From Lachnospiraceae bacterium (lineage in GTDB: Bacteria; Bacillota; Clostridia; Lachnospirales; Lachnospiraceae): a stretch of DNA of 64,000 nucleotides. A program made the translations under genes and the position numbers. The stretch covers positions 62,001 to 126,000 of the forward strand of contig JAMPFQ010000005.1 in NCBI GenBank assembly GCA_023664345.1. The letters are read 5' to 3'. Each line of letters begins with the position of its first letter. Position 1 is the first letter of the stretch. The notes beneath the pieces are model-generated. The model was not told the DNA's origin. It saw only the letters and a program-made list of their open reading frames with translations, and ran no database searches. This document shows, in pieces, positions 27,841 through 36,490 of the stretch.

Positions 27841-29232
27841 ATGGATGTTTTGACCAAGATTCCTGTGAGAGAGCAGGATGCGAGAGAACGCGCCGCCAAT
27901 TTTGACGAGGTGTGCCTGGGGTATGATAGAGAAGAGGCGATGAACGAGGCCGCAAGGTGTATCAACTGCAAGAACGCGCAGTGTATCAAGGGATGCCCTG
28001 TGGCGATCGATATCCCTGCTTTTATCGAACAGGTAAAGGAGGGAAATATCGAGGAGGCTTACCAGATCATCAGCAAGTCCAGCGCCCTGCCCGCGGTATG
28101 CGGTCGTGTGTGCCCTCAGGAGAGCCAGTGCGAGGGAAAATGTATCAGGGGCATCAAGGGCGATCCTATTTCCATCGGCAAGCTTGAGAGATTTGTGGCT
28201 GACTGGGCAAGGGAAAACGGCGTCAAGCCGGAGGGTGCTGCAGAGAAGAAAGGAAAGAGCGTTGCCGTGATCGGTTCCGGCCCCGCGGGACTGACCTGTG
28301 CTGGAGATCTGGCGAAGATGGGTTATGACGTGACCATTTTCGAGGCGCTGCATGAGCCCGGCGGCGTGCTGGTATACGGTATCCCGGAGTTCCGTCTGCC
28401 TAAGCAGGATGTGGTGGCAAAGGAGATCGAGAACGTAAAGGCGCTGGGGGTAAAGATCGAGACCAACGTGGTGGTAGGCAAGGCTGTGACCATTGATGAA
28501 CTGATCGAAGAAGAGGGATTTGATGCCGTGTTCATCGGTTCCGGTGCGGGACTTCCCAAGTTTATGGGTATTCCCGGAGAGAATTCCAACGGCGTATTTT
28601 CCGCCAATGAATATCTCACCAGAAGCAACCTCATGAAAGCGTTTGACGGCAATTCCAATACACCCATCATGCAGAGTAAAAAGGTGGCCGTGGTAGGCGG
28701 CGGCAACGTGGCCATGGATGCGGCGAGAACCGCTCTCCGTCTGGGCGCGGAAGTGCATATCGTGTACCGCAGGAGCGAGGAGGAACTGCCTGCCAGAGTG
28801 GAGGAGGTCCACCACGCGAAAGAGGAAGGCATCATCTTCGATCTGCTGACCAATCCGGTGGAGATCCTTGCCGATGAGAAAGGCTGGGTGACCGGCATGA
28901 AATGTATCCGTATGGAACTGGGCGAGCCGGATGCTTCCGGCAGACGCCGCCCTGTGGAGATCCCCGGTTCCGAATTTCTGATGGAGCTGGATACGGTGAT
29001 CATGTCCCTGGGAACTTCTCCCAATCCGTTGATCTCGTCTACCACGGAGGGACTGGAAACGAATAAGTGGAAATGTATCGTGGCGCAGGAGGAGAACGGC
29101 CAGACCACAAAAGAGGGCGTTTATGCCGGCGGTGATGCCGTTACCGGAGCGGCTACGGTGATCCTTGCCATGGGGGCGGGAAAAGCCGCCGCGAAAGGAA
29201 TCGACGAATATCTGAGCGCAAAGGCCCGGTGA
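27841..29232 (+). CDS. nfnB: NfnB-like / GltD-like NADPH oxidoreductase subunit
   Basis: 463 residues. N-terminal cysteine clusters CINCKNAQCIKGCP (about 40-52) and CGRVCPQESQCEGKC (about 92-106) bind two [4Fe-4S] clusters; FAD loop VIGSGPAGLTCAGDLAKMG (about 140) and NADPH loop VVGGGNVAMDAARTALRLGA (about 285) follow; the C-terminus has GVYAGGDAVTGAATVILAMGAGK. It is often annotated as glutamate synthase small chain, but no large subunit is present and the partner is the NfnA-like gene, so NfnB is the better call. AGGAGG precedes the ATG. Confidence 0.9.
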   Translation: MDVLTKIPVREQDARERAANFDEVCLGYDREEAMNEAARCINCKNAQCIKGCPVAIDIPAFIEQVKEGNIEEAYQIISKSSALPAVCGRVCPQESQCEGKCIRGIKGDPISIGKLERFVADWARENGVKPEGAAEKKGKSVAVIGSGPAGLTCAGDLAKMGYDVTIFEALHEPGGVLVYGIPEFRLPKQDVVAKEIENVKALGVKIETNVVVGKAVTIDELIEEEGFDAVFIGSGAGLPKFMGIPGENSNGVFSANEYLTRSNLMKAFDGNSNTPIMQSKKVAVVGGGNVAMDAARTALRLGAEVHIVYRRSEEELPARVEEVHHAKEEGIIFDLLTNPVEILADEKGWVTGMKCIRMELGEPDASGRRRPVEIPGSEFLMELDTVIMSLGTSPNPLISSTTEGLETNKWKCIVAQEENGQTTKEGVYAGGDAVTGAATVILAMGAGKAAAKGIDEYLSAKAR

Positions 29233-29312
29233 GAGAAGAAAGCCTGACACTTGCAGCAGATGCTGTCCTGTGAAAAGTTTTTGAGTGTTACATTGCTGAC
29301 GAATGGGGAAAG

Positions 29313-29340
29313 CGTCACTGTCAATGGGGGGACAGTGACG
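29313..29340 (+). other. Perfect 10-bp hairpin downstream of nfnB
   Basis: CGTCACTGTC and GACAGTGACG flank the 8-base loop AATGGGGG. No T-run on either strand, so it is not a classical terminator; it may slow exonucleases or mark the nfnB mRNA 3' end. Confidence 0.4.
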
Positions 29341-29387
29341 GAAAAAGTACAGCTGGAAGCGCTCTTCTGGAGAAAGAAGGTAATGAT

Positions 29388-30230
29388 ATGCCATGGTGTC
29401 CGAAGTGTAAGAGCGAGTATCGGGAGGGGTTCACGGTCTGCGCAGACTGCGGCTGTGCGCTGGTGGAGGAAGAGCAGATCGATGAGCGGGTGACGCTGAC
29501 CTTTGGTGACGAAGATCAGATGAAGGCTTTGGAAGCTTTTCTGAAGAGTGAACAGATCCTGGGGGTGGAATTAAAGCGTGACGATAAAGATGGCCTCTGT
29601 GAGCTTCTTGTTGACCGGAAAAACAAACAGAGAGCTGTGAGCATGATGCAGGTCTTTCTTGTACAGGAGAATCAGAGGGCGGCGGGGGGACAGACTGACG
29701 CGGACGGGGCGGAGGAACAGCTGAGAGAAGCGGTCGCTGCCCGCAGGGCATTTGGGAACGGTTCCCTGTATCAGGACAGTTCCCAGCGTGCGGACGAGAA
29801 CAGATCCTCTGCATGGGTGCTGCTGTTTGTGGGTGTCCTGGGCCTGATCGTTGTGATGCTTGGAATCGCGGGCATACTTCCCCTGAACCTGGGGAATCCT
29901 TACCTGTTTTACGGTGTTATGGGCGCGGTGTTTGTCCTGTTCGTGGTGGCTGGCGTGGTCTCCATGAAGAACGCCAGGATATTTGCCGGAAAGGCGGCAT
30001 CGGAGAATTCCCTGCGCAGCACCATGCTGGAGTGGTGCAGGCAGAATTTTGACGGTCGGGAGATAGACCGTGAACTGGGCATCAGTGATGACTCCGAGGA
30101 GGTATGCTATTTTAACCGCACCGCGTATCTGAGGGAGAAGCTGAACCATCAGTTTGTCAACCTGGATCAGGACTTTCTGGAACAGTTCATTGACGATCAG
30201 GTGTATGGAATGGTGTTTGAAGAAAAATGA
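29388..30230 (+). CDS. Zinc-ribbon/DUF2007-like membrane protein
   Basis: 280 residues: an N-terminal zinc ribbon (CPKC...CADC, residues 4-21), a ferredoxin-like domain of the DUF2007 putative signal-transducing type (about 33-88, with LTFGDEDQMKALEAFLKSE and a hydrophobic beta pattern), then two transmembrane helices (about 140-165 and 170-195) and a soluble helical C-terminal domain. No enzymatic motif. The last 4 bases overlap rlmH (ATGA), so both are likely in one transcript. Confidence 0.75.
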   Translation: MPWCPKCKSEYREGFTVCADCGCALVEEEQIDERVTLTFGDEDQMKALEAFLKSEQILGVELKRDDKDGLCELLVDRKNKQRAVSMMQVFLVQENQRAAGGQTDADGAEEQLREAVAARRAFGNGSLYQDSSQRADENRSSAWVLLFVGVLGLIVVMLGIAGILPLNLGNPYLFYGVMGAVFVLFVVAGVVSMKNARIFAGKAASENSLRSTMLEWCRQNFDGREIDRELGISDDSEEVCYFNRTAYLREKLNHQFVNLDQDFLEQFIDDQVYGMVFEEK

Positions 30231-30706
30231 AGATCACGATAGTGTGTGTTGGAAAGATAAAGGAAAGTTTTTACAGGGAAGCCGTTGCGGAATACGCGAA
30301 ACGGCTTTCCCGTTATTGTAAGCTGGAGATCATCGAGGTGGCGGATGAAAAAACGCCCGACGGGGCAGGGACTTCGGCGGCGGAGCAGATCAAAGGGAAG
30401 GAGGCAGGGCGCATTCTGGAGAAACTCCGGGACGACGCCTTTGTCTGCACTCTGGAGATCGGAGGGAGGAGATTTTCTTCAGAGGAGTTCGCCGGATGGA
30501 TGGAAAGGCTTGCAGTGAACGGAACCAGCCATATCGCCTTTGTGATCGGCGGTTCGCTGGGACTGCATGGATCCGTGCGGGAGCGTTCTGATCTGGCGGT
30601 CAGTTTTTCGGATATGACTTTTCCGCACCAGCTGATGCGGGTAATCCTGGCGGAACAGATCTACAGGGCGTTTTGCATCAACAATGGGACGCCATATCAT
30701 AAGTAA
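30227..30706 (+). CDS. rlmH: 23S rRNA (pseudouridine1915-N3)-methyltransferase RlmH
   Basis: SPOUT-class methyltransferase that modifies helix 69 of 23S rRNA on assembled 70S ribosomes, using SAM. The 159 residues match the family in length; signatures are KITIVCVGKIKESFY, the SAM knot IAFVIGGSLGLHGSV and the C-terminal SFSDMTFPHQLMRVILAEQIYRAF...YHK. It overlaps the preceding gene by 4 bases. Confidence 0.98.
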   Translation: MKITIVCVGKIKESFYREAVAEYAKRLSRYCKLEIIEVADEKTPDGAGTSAAEQIKGKEAGRILEKLRDDAFVCTLEIGGRRFSSEEFAGWMERLAVNGTSHIAFVIGGSLGLHGSVRERSDLAVSFSDMTFPHQLMRVILAEQIYRAFCINNGTPYHK

Positions 30707-30804
30707 AGATGGAAAGGGAAAGCGGAAGGACTGCTGCGAAAGTACCTGTATGACAGCAATGATGGGATCAGGAACTATGCTAAAAGCGGCTGAAAAGTGA
30801 CGCG

Positions 30805-32121
30805 TCAGGGCAGTTCCCGAAAGCACCACCGCGCCAGATGTGCCAGGCTGTTTGCGGTGGCGAAAGCCTTTCTGTCCGGCTCGGCAAGGTCAGTTTGCGG
30901 CATGGGGATATTCCGGGCGACACGTTTCACCCCGGTAGTCCTGTCCATGCCCGATACCCGCTGTTGCCATCTTTTGCCGTCGCGGAGTCGGAAAGCGCTG
31001 AACAGCTGTGATTTCATGGGCATTTCGGAGAAAATACCGTCCAGGTATTCTATGGTCACATATTTCTCTTCCGCCTGATGGCAATAGACCGTGATCCACA
31101 GGTCATCCCGGACGCGGACGGCATATACATCCCCGGCCTGGGCAGGCCCTTTCCCGGCATCCGGGGATGCGGGCAGTCTTTTCCGGGGCTTTTTCTTTTG
31201 AGCCAGTCTGCCGATCACTGTCTCGGACAGGGGCGGAATGGGGGCGGGACGATCCGCCAGGGAGACGGAAGAGCAGTCGGTTTCTCTAAAAATTTTCTCC
31301 AGGGCAGCCTCGTTGACGCCTGCGGAAGAATCCCACCATGCCAGCGGAGCCTGCGCTTCCACCCGGACTAAGGGACGCAGATCCCGCTCTTTATAAGTGG
31401 TAAAACGTGCGATCATGCCGGGATGTTCAGGTGTGTCCAGGATACCGATCAACGCTAGGACCTCCAGCAGAGACTGGCATTTTCCTTTTGAGGAAAGGGG
31501 CAAAAGCTTTTCCTTATGCAGGGCCTCCCTTACCTTGCTGTATCTGGAGCCGGAGGGCATGTTTCTGATCACGGTCAGAACGGCGCGGAAAGTCCACAGA
31601 TCGTATGCTGTGGGAACCGGGCGTTCTTTTGCTTTGGCCATTTCCCGCAGGGCATACACATAACCTGTGGGGTCACCGTCAAGGGGAACGCCGTCTGTCA
31701 TGCGGCGCATCCACAGATAAGCGGCATCCACGGCGGTCTTGTGGAAGCCGCATACCGTGCAGGTATCCGCAGATCCGCCATAGGGTAAAAATGCATGGTG
31801 GGGCGTTGCCGGAGCGAGGACTTTTGCCGCCAGGGCAGACTGCCAGAGGGGCGGAGCCGACCAGAGCCCCGCGATAAAAGCGTCTGCGGCTTCGGCAAGC
31901 GTCCAGGAATCCGCCAGGGCATAAAAGGCATCCCATATTTCATCATGTTCAGGCACAAAAATCTGTCCCGGCATGCGGTCGGCCTGTTTCAAGGCCTCCA
32001 GTTGATTCGCAGGGATATCCGAGGGTATGCGGTACAGGCGCAGCTTCTTTTCGCTGTCATAATAGGAATTTTCATATTGATATATCTGCTGCAATGTCCA
32101 TAACTGTTCTGTCAGGTCCAT
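30805..32121 (-). CDS. Hypothetical protein with a C-x2-C motif
   Basis: 438 residues, soluble, no signal. A DTCTVCGF segment near residue 120 may bind metal; the middle part is helical with many aromatic residues, and the region around 310-345 is Lys/Pro-rich linker. The C-terminal third has alternating beta patterns. AAGGAG lies before the ATG at 32121. It stands alone, convergent with rlmH. I do not recognise a family. Confidence 0.7.
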   Translation of the reverse strand: MDLTEQLWTLQQIYQYENSYYDSEKKLRLYRIPSDIPANQLEALKQADRMPGQIFVPEHDEIWDAFYALADSWTLAEAADAFIAGLWSAPPLWQSALAAKVLAPATPHHAFLPYGGSADTCTVCGFHKTAVDAAYLWMRRMTDGVPLDGDPTGYVYALREMAKAKERPVPTAYDLWTFRAVLTVIRNMPSGSRYSKVREALHKEKLLPLSSKGKCQSLLEVLALIGILDTPEHPGMIARFTTYKERDLRPLVRVEAQAPLAWWDSSAGVNEAALEKIFRETDCSSVSLADRPAPIPPLSETVIGRLAQKKKPRKRLPASPDAGKGPAQAGDVYAVRVRDDLWITVYCHQAEEKYVTIEYLDGIFSEMPMKSQLFSAFRLRDGKRWQQRVSGMDRTTGVKRVARNIPMPQTDLAEPDRKAFATANSLAHLARWCFRELP

Positions 32122-32279
32122 GGCGTGTGCTCCTTTTTGGTGTTATAGGTTCATTATACTGTACTCTGTAAATATGCACAAGTTCTGTTGGTTAGGGCTC
32201 AGAAACAAGTTTCTATACGCTCTGACGCTGTGTTGCTTATTATGTTTTTTCTGAATGCAAACTAATAATTGTTGTACTC

Positions 32280-32438
32280 TTATTCATAATCAATGCGTTC
32301 AGAACAGCATGTAATCATTGTATTTTCTTCTTTCATCCATCCTTTCATAATCGAACCGCCCTGTAAGCCAGTGTAAATATAACGGGCAATGTTTTCCATG
32401 ACAATGGGACGGGGATGTGAAAGATGTTCATAAGAGTA
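32280..32438 (-). pseudogene. Possible coding remnant in a gene-poor gap
   Basis: An open stretch of 52 codons (YSYEHLSHPRPIVMENIARY... ending SERIDYE) without a ribosome binding site before its internal ATG at 32399. It reads like the C-terminal end of a lost gene, but I cannot name the parent. The rest of 32122-32521 shows no other feature. Confidence 0.25.
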
Positions 32439-32524
32439 TTATGCAGGAAATGAAAGCAGAAAGCAACCCCCACCTCTCAAGATTGAGGGGCAGGGGAGTT
32501 GAATAGGCGAAGCCTGTTTTTTAC

Positions 32525-32599
32525 CTTATAGGAAACTTCGCTCTGGTTGGGGAAGAATGCGAAGCATTCTTCGAAGCGTCCGGCAGGACGCTTTTTTAT
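32525..32599 (+). repeat. 75-bp double-hairpin repeat, copy A
   Basis: Contains GAAGAATGC/GCATTCTTC and GCGTCC/GGACGC hairpins, the latter followed by six T on the plus strand. The same 75 bp occurs inverted at 63577-63651 with 3 mismatches. Lies 22 bases after the GNAT gene stop (minus strand). Confidence 0.9.
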
Positions 32600-32621
32600 G
32601 GGAAAGTTGAGTATAGTACTT

Positions 32622-33149
32622 CTATTTAGCAAAATCGACAAAATCTTCCGGATACAGTTCATAGTCAATAAAGGACTGTAGTTTACCAAGCTGGTCTTTC
32701 CAAGAGTTGCCCCTGAACCGTATTTTTTTAAACCCCAGTTCTTCATACACATGCTGGGCCCTCTTGTTATTTGCATTGGTATCACAAATTATTTTTTTGT
32801 AGCCCAGATCCTGGAACAAGGAAGAGATAAGCATACTTAAAAGTATTTTTCCATACCCTTTGTCATGCTCTGAAAAATCACAGATCTTAATTCCGATTCC
32901 GACCGTATCTTCACTTTCCCTGCCATAACTCATTTCACCGATAGGTCTTTTGTCAAGTTCAATGATCAGACGTCTGTCGTCGTCAGTGTCTTTTTTGAGA
33001 CTTTCGGCAATTTCACTGGCCGTTTCGCCAGTTCCATTCGGAAAACCTGCGTGAGCCATGATTTTTCCGTCGTTCCACCAGAACGATAATAATGCTGCGT
33101 CTTGAACAGTTGCATTTCTGACTGCTAAATTATGAAATTGTAATAACAT
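32622..33149 (-). CDS. GNAT family N-acetyltransferase
   Basis: 175 residues with the acetyl-CoA binding loop EHDKGYGKILLSMLISSLF (motif A) and the C-terminal NANNKRAQHVYEELGFKKI, as in RimJ/RimL-like or aminoglycoside-type acetyltransferases. Start placed at 33149, where GGAGG lies 8 bases upstream; an in-frame ATG at 33200 lacks one. The gene is more AT-rich than neighbours and stands alone in a repeat-rich zone, consistent with transfer. Substrate unknown. Confidence 0.88.
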   Translation of the reverse strand: MLLQFHNLAVRNATVQDAALLSFWWNDGKIMAHAGFPNGTGETASEIAESLKKDTDDDRRLIIELDKRPIGEMSYGRESEDTVGIGIKICDFSEHDKGYGKILLSMLISSLFQDLGYKKIICDTNANNKRAQHVYEELGFKKIRFRGNSWKDQLGKLQSFIDYELYPEDFVDFAK

Positions 33150-33811
33150 ATAAAAATCCTCCGTTTTATCAGGGAGGGTTAATATAATGTTCCCTCCCAT
33201 TTTTTCATGAAATTAGCCGCTCTATTTCTCATATGAAATCACTCCTTCCAATCTTAATGTGTTGATGCTTCAGCGATATGATCTTACCATGCCCGTGTGC
33301 CTTAAGTCAAGTGATCATTAAAACAGAGAAAAGCCAATCCAGAAATAATTGAATTGGCTTTGAAATCATATTGTTAATATGAATAACAGCATAATCTTTT
33401 ATTCCCGCGGGCAATGAGCCACCAGTCCAGGGAATCATGATTCCCTTGGACCTTGGCGAATGCCGCGAGGGTCAAATACCCCGCAGCTTGCTGCGTTGCA
33501 AGATGGATACCCCGTCAGCTTGCTGCGGGGTCTTTGATTTTGATAAAGTCCACATTTTCTTTCATTGTCTTATGCGTGGGCTTAAGTGAAGACAACGGCA
33601 CAAAATAAGATACCACGTTAATCTCCTTTGCCTGTCTACAGAAAAGGCAGGAACCCAAATAGTCTCCGCCGTCTCTCTGGCAGCAACCCGAAAAGCCGCT
33701 GGACACCATCGTGGCCGAACTGTTACAAATGCCGTGAACCGGATTTTCGGCTTATTGTAATTTGTCGGGAGAATGTGTATAATAAGATATAAGAAGCGGG
33801 GAAGGGATAGG
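33150..33811. other. 660-base gene-free zone with hairpins and repeat remnants
   Basis: Holds the GNAT leader, then imperfect palindromes: GTCCAGGGAATC/GATTCCCTTGGAC (33425-33451), CGCAGCTTGCTGCG (33482-33495) and ACCCCG..CGGGGT (33509-33531). The last resembles the palindrome at 59181. From 33662 it carries a copy of a dispersed repeat. No credible gene was found. Confidence 0.6.
33662..33726 (-). repeat. 65-bp dispersed repeat, copy 1
   Basis: Reverse complement aligns over 65 bases with 47248-47312 at about 77% identity without gaps. Both begin GTAACAGTTC and share GGTGTCC and GACGGCGGAG. Nature unknown; may be a decayed mobile element end. Confidence 0.7.
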
Positions 33812-34398
33812 ATGGATATGGAAACGGAACAGACAGGGAGCATGGATTTCATGCAGCCCATACAGACAAAATGGGAAGAATGAAGCATTTCCAATGATTT
33901 TATGTTTGGAAAAGTGATGCAGGATCCGGAACTGTGCAAGGAATTGCTGCAGAGGATTCTGCCGGATCTTAAGATAGATCATATTGAATACCCGGAACTG
34001 CAGAAGAGTATCAAGCCGGATATGGATGCCAGAAGTGTCAGACTGGACGTGTATGTGCAGGATGATAAAGATGTTGTCTATGACATAGAAATGCAGGTGA
34101 GCGACACAAAGGAACTGCCCAGGAGAAGCCGTTACTACCAGAAATGGATGATGTCGGCGGCGGGTTAAAAGCATTTCTGGATTATGTGGCGGGAAAGGAA
34201 CCGGGGGACTCTTATGTGGAGAAGTTGGAGGAAGCCGTAAAGGAAGCAAGAAAAAACAGAGAATGGAGACATGAATATATGACGTTATTGATGAGAGATC
34301 AGGAGAATGTGGAAAAAGGCAAGGAGCAAGGCAGGAAACAGGGCCGGGAACAGGGAAAGGCGTTTCCGGTGAGATACGAAAAGATTCCGCATTTTTAA
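33812..34398 (+). pseudogene. Decayed PD-(D/E)XK family transposase/nuclease (Rpn-like)
   Basis: The frame starting MDMETEQTG is stopped by TGA at 33881, continues in frame as MFGKVMQDPELCKELLQRIL and ...RLDVYVQDDKDVVYDIEMQV (the nuclease core with D...IEMQ), then breaks near 34140 with a frameshift and internal deletion of roughly 100 residues, resuming as AFLDYVAGKEPGDSYVEKLEE. The pieces match the family of PD-(D/E)XK nuclease transposases (Rpn/PDDEXK_2) common and multi-copy in Lachnospiraceae. The gene cannot make an intact protein. Confidence 0.88.
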
Positions 34399-34415
34399 GA
34401 AGAAGGAGGGCCGCC

Positions 34416-34832
34416 ATGGGGAAAGACACTCGTCTGGTCAACATATACCTTAAGATACATCATAAAAAAGTGCTCACCATGGATGATTTGGCCTATCTGG
34501 CGGAGTATGATCCGGAGTGTTTTGTGAAAACATGCAGGAATGTGGTGTATAACATTCCCGAGGCGAAACCGATCATGGAACCTGCGCCGCCAGCATCTGC
34601 CTGTGATGAGCCGGAGCCGGGATCATCGGAACGTCAGAACATAGAGAAAATTCTGGAAAGGCTGAGGCGTCTGGAGAAGAACAATCTTCCCGATATCCAT
34701 ATCGACGACGACACGGTAAAGAGTCTGCTGGGGAATCTATATATGGAACTGCTGTTTCCCCACAATGACCAGCAGGCTTTCATGAGCGTGCTGGACACCA
34801 GGGACGCGTCTACTTTTGACAGGAAAGCCTGA
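34416..34832 (+). CDS. Hypothetical 138-residue protein
   Basis: Starts MGKDTRLVNIYLKIHHKKVL after AGGAGGG. Residues 1-55 form a compact alpha/beta unit (LTMDDLAYLAEYDPECFVKTC), then an acidic/Pro linker, then a helical segment with ERLRRLEKNNLPD. No known domain recognised. It sits 58 bases before the RtcB gene and may share its transcript. Confidence 0.7.
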   Translation: MGKDTRLVNIYLKIHHKKVLTMDDLAYLAEYDPECFVKTCRNVVYNIPEAKPIMEPAPPASACDEPEPGSSERQNIEKILERLRRLEKNNLPDIHIDDDTVKSLLGNLYMELLFPHNDQQAFMSVLDTRDASTFDRKA

Positions 34833-34889
34833 CCTTTCCTTGCCGGAGCGAAGCGGCAACGGAAAAGATATCATTTTGTAAGGAGTTTT

Positions 34890-36389
34890 ATGATACATAA
34901 GATCAAATATAAGGACAGAGAAAATGTGATCTCCTGCTACCTGCCGGAGGATTCCGCGCCGGATAAGAACGCGGTGGCGGAACTGCATCAGATGATGGCG
35001 CTGGAGGAAACGCTTGCGAGGCTGAAAACAGCGCCGGGCTTCTTCCGGGAGGATGGCCAGCGGATCGAGAAGATCATCCTGACGCCGGATTTCCACAAGG
35101 GCGCGGGCATTCCCATCGGAACGGTGATGATGACAAAAGGCTTCGCGGTTCCCCAGGCCATGGGCAATGATATTAACTGTGGTATGCGCTTTTATACCAC
35201 CGATCTGTCGGAGAAACAGATCCGGGAGAAGCTTCCTGAACTGACAAAAAGGATCCGCCACATTTTTTTCCAGGGCGGCAGGCAGATTCCCATGACGGGG
35301 AGGCAGAGAGAGGCAATGTTCCGCTATGGCTTGGAGGGACTGCTGGAAACCTGTGGAGACAGCGGGCAGAACGGTCTGTGGAAATATTTTCAGAAAGAAA
35401 TACAGGAAAAATGGCTGAACCGCACCGTGTTCCGGGGAAGCCTGCGGGCTGAACGCACAGAAGGCTTGGAAGATTTTATCGGAGATTATGATCGGTTGAC
35501 CTATGACGACCAGATCGGAACCATCGGAGGCGGCAATCATTTCCTGGAAGTGCAGAGGGTTGCGGAGGTATATGACGGTCAGACTGCCAACGCATGGAAG
35601 ATTAAAAAGGGAGCCGTAGTGATAATGCTCCATGCGGGTTCTCTGATGATCGGGCATCACGGCGGCCTGCTGAACCGCAAGATCTGCCAGGATATTTACC
35701 CCGCAGGGCTGCCCCATCCCGAAAATAAGATTTATCCCATACCGGAGAAAGGCGGGGCATCGGACGCCTGGGAGCGTTTCCGGTCGGCTTCCGGCAATGC
35801 GGCCAATTTCGGTTTTGCAAACCGCCTGTTTTTGGGCTTTATGATACAGGACGCCCTTACCGGCGTGCTGGGAGAGTTTGGCATGGAACTTCTGTATGAC
35901 GCGCCCCATAATTATATCTGGAAAAAGCGGATCGGGGACGAAACATATTATATCCATAGGAAAGGCGCCTGCTGTGCCGGAGGCTGTGAGGAGATGGGGG
36001 GCACGGCATTTGCCTGTTACGGCGAGCCGGTGATGATACCCGGCTCCATGGGCAGTTCCAGCTATCTGCTCCGGGGGCTGGGGAATCCGGATTCCCTCTG
36101 GAGCGCCAGCCACGGCGCCGGGCGGAAGAAGTCCCGGGGAGATGCCATGAAAGGGAATGACGAGGAATTTCGCAGCTTTATGGAAGCGTTCCACATCATC
36201 ACACCCATTGACCCGGCCCGTAATGACTTAAAAGGCAGAAAAGACATCCTGAAAAAATGGGAGGAGTCGATCCGGGCGGAGGCGCCCTATGCCTATAAGG
36301 ATATCAATGAAGTGATCGCGGTGCACACAGCCCACGGCATGGCGGCGCCGGTGGCACGGATGGAACCTGTCTTTACCGTGAAGAGTTAA
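34890..36389 (+). CDS. rtcB: RtcB-family RNA ligase homologue
   Basis: 499 residues. RtcB ligases join 2',3'-cyclic-phosphate (or 3'-phosphate) and 5'-OH RNA ends using GTP and Mn2+. Motifs present: TPDFHKGAGIPIGTVM, NDINCGMRFY (metal Cys/Asp), GGGNHFLEVQ (metal His), KGA..., GSMGSSSYLL, and SHGAGRKKSRGDA with the His that becomes guanylylated. The usual HSGSRG motif reads HAGSLMIGHH, so the conserved Arg is replaced. No archease gene is nearby. Likely role RNA repair or recovery from RNase damage; exact substrate unknown. Confidence 0.9.
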   Translation: MIHKIKYKDRENVISCYLPEDSAPDKNAVAELHQMMALEETLARLKTAPGFFREDGQRIEKIILTPDFHKGAGIPIGTVMMTKGFAVPQAMGNDINCGMRFYTTDLSEKQIREKLPELTKRIRHIFFQGGRQIPMTGRQREAMFRYGLEGLLETCGDSGQNGLWKYFQKEIQEKWLNRTVFRGSLRAERTEGLEDFIGDYDRLTYDDQIGTIGGGNHFLEVQRVAEVYDGQTANAWKIKKGAVVIMLHAGSLMIGHHGGLLNRKICQDIYPAGLPHPENKIYPIPEKGGASDAWERFRSASGNAANFGFANRLFLGFMIQDALTGVLGEFGMELLYDAPHNYIWKKRIGDETYYIHRKGACCAGGCEEMGGTAFACYGEPVMIPGSMGSSSYLLRGLGNPDSLWSASHGAGRKKSRGDAMKGNDEEFRSFMEAFHIITPIDPARNDLKGRKDILKKWEESIRAEAPYAYKDINEVIAVHTAHGMAAPVARMEPVFTVKS

Positions 36390-36490
36390 TGTGCGCAAAG
36401 CCCGGCTGGTGAAAGAACTTTCAGCAGCGCAACAAGATATACTGCTGTTGCAGGCAGGAAAAATAATAAAGGAAAAGTGCAGCGGAAGAC

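Noticed and set aside
27841..29232. Glutamate synthase small chain
   Set aside because: No large subunit nearby; the paired NfnA-like gene makes NfnB more likely. The cluster motifs do not exclude the alternative.
34737..36194. Minus-strand ORF of 485 codons opposite the RtcB gene
   Set aside because: The plus-strand RtcB motifs are unambiguous, and the minus frame lacks domains or a start signal.
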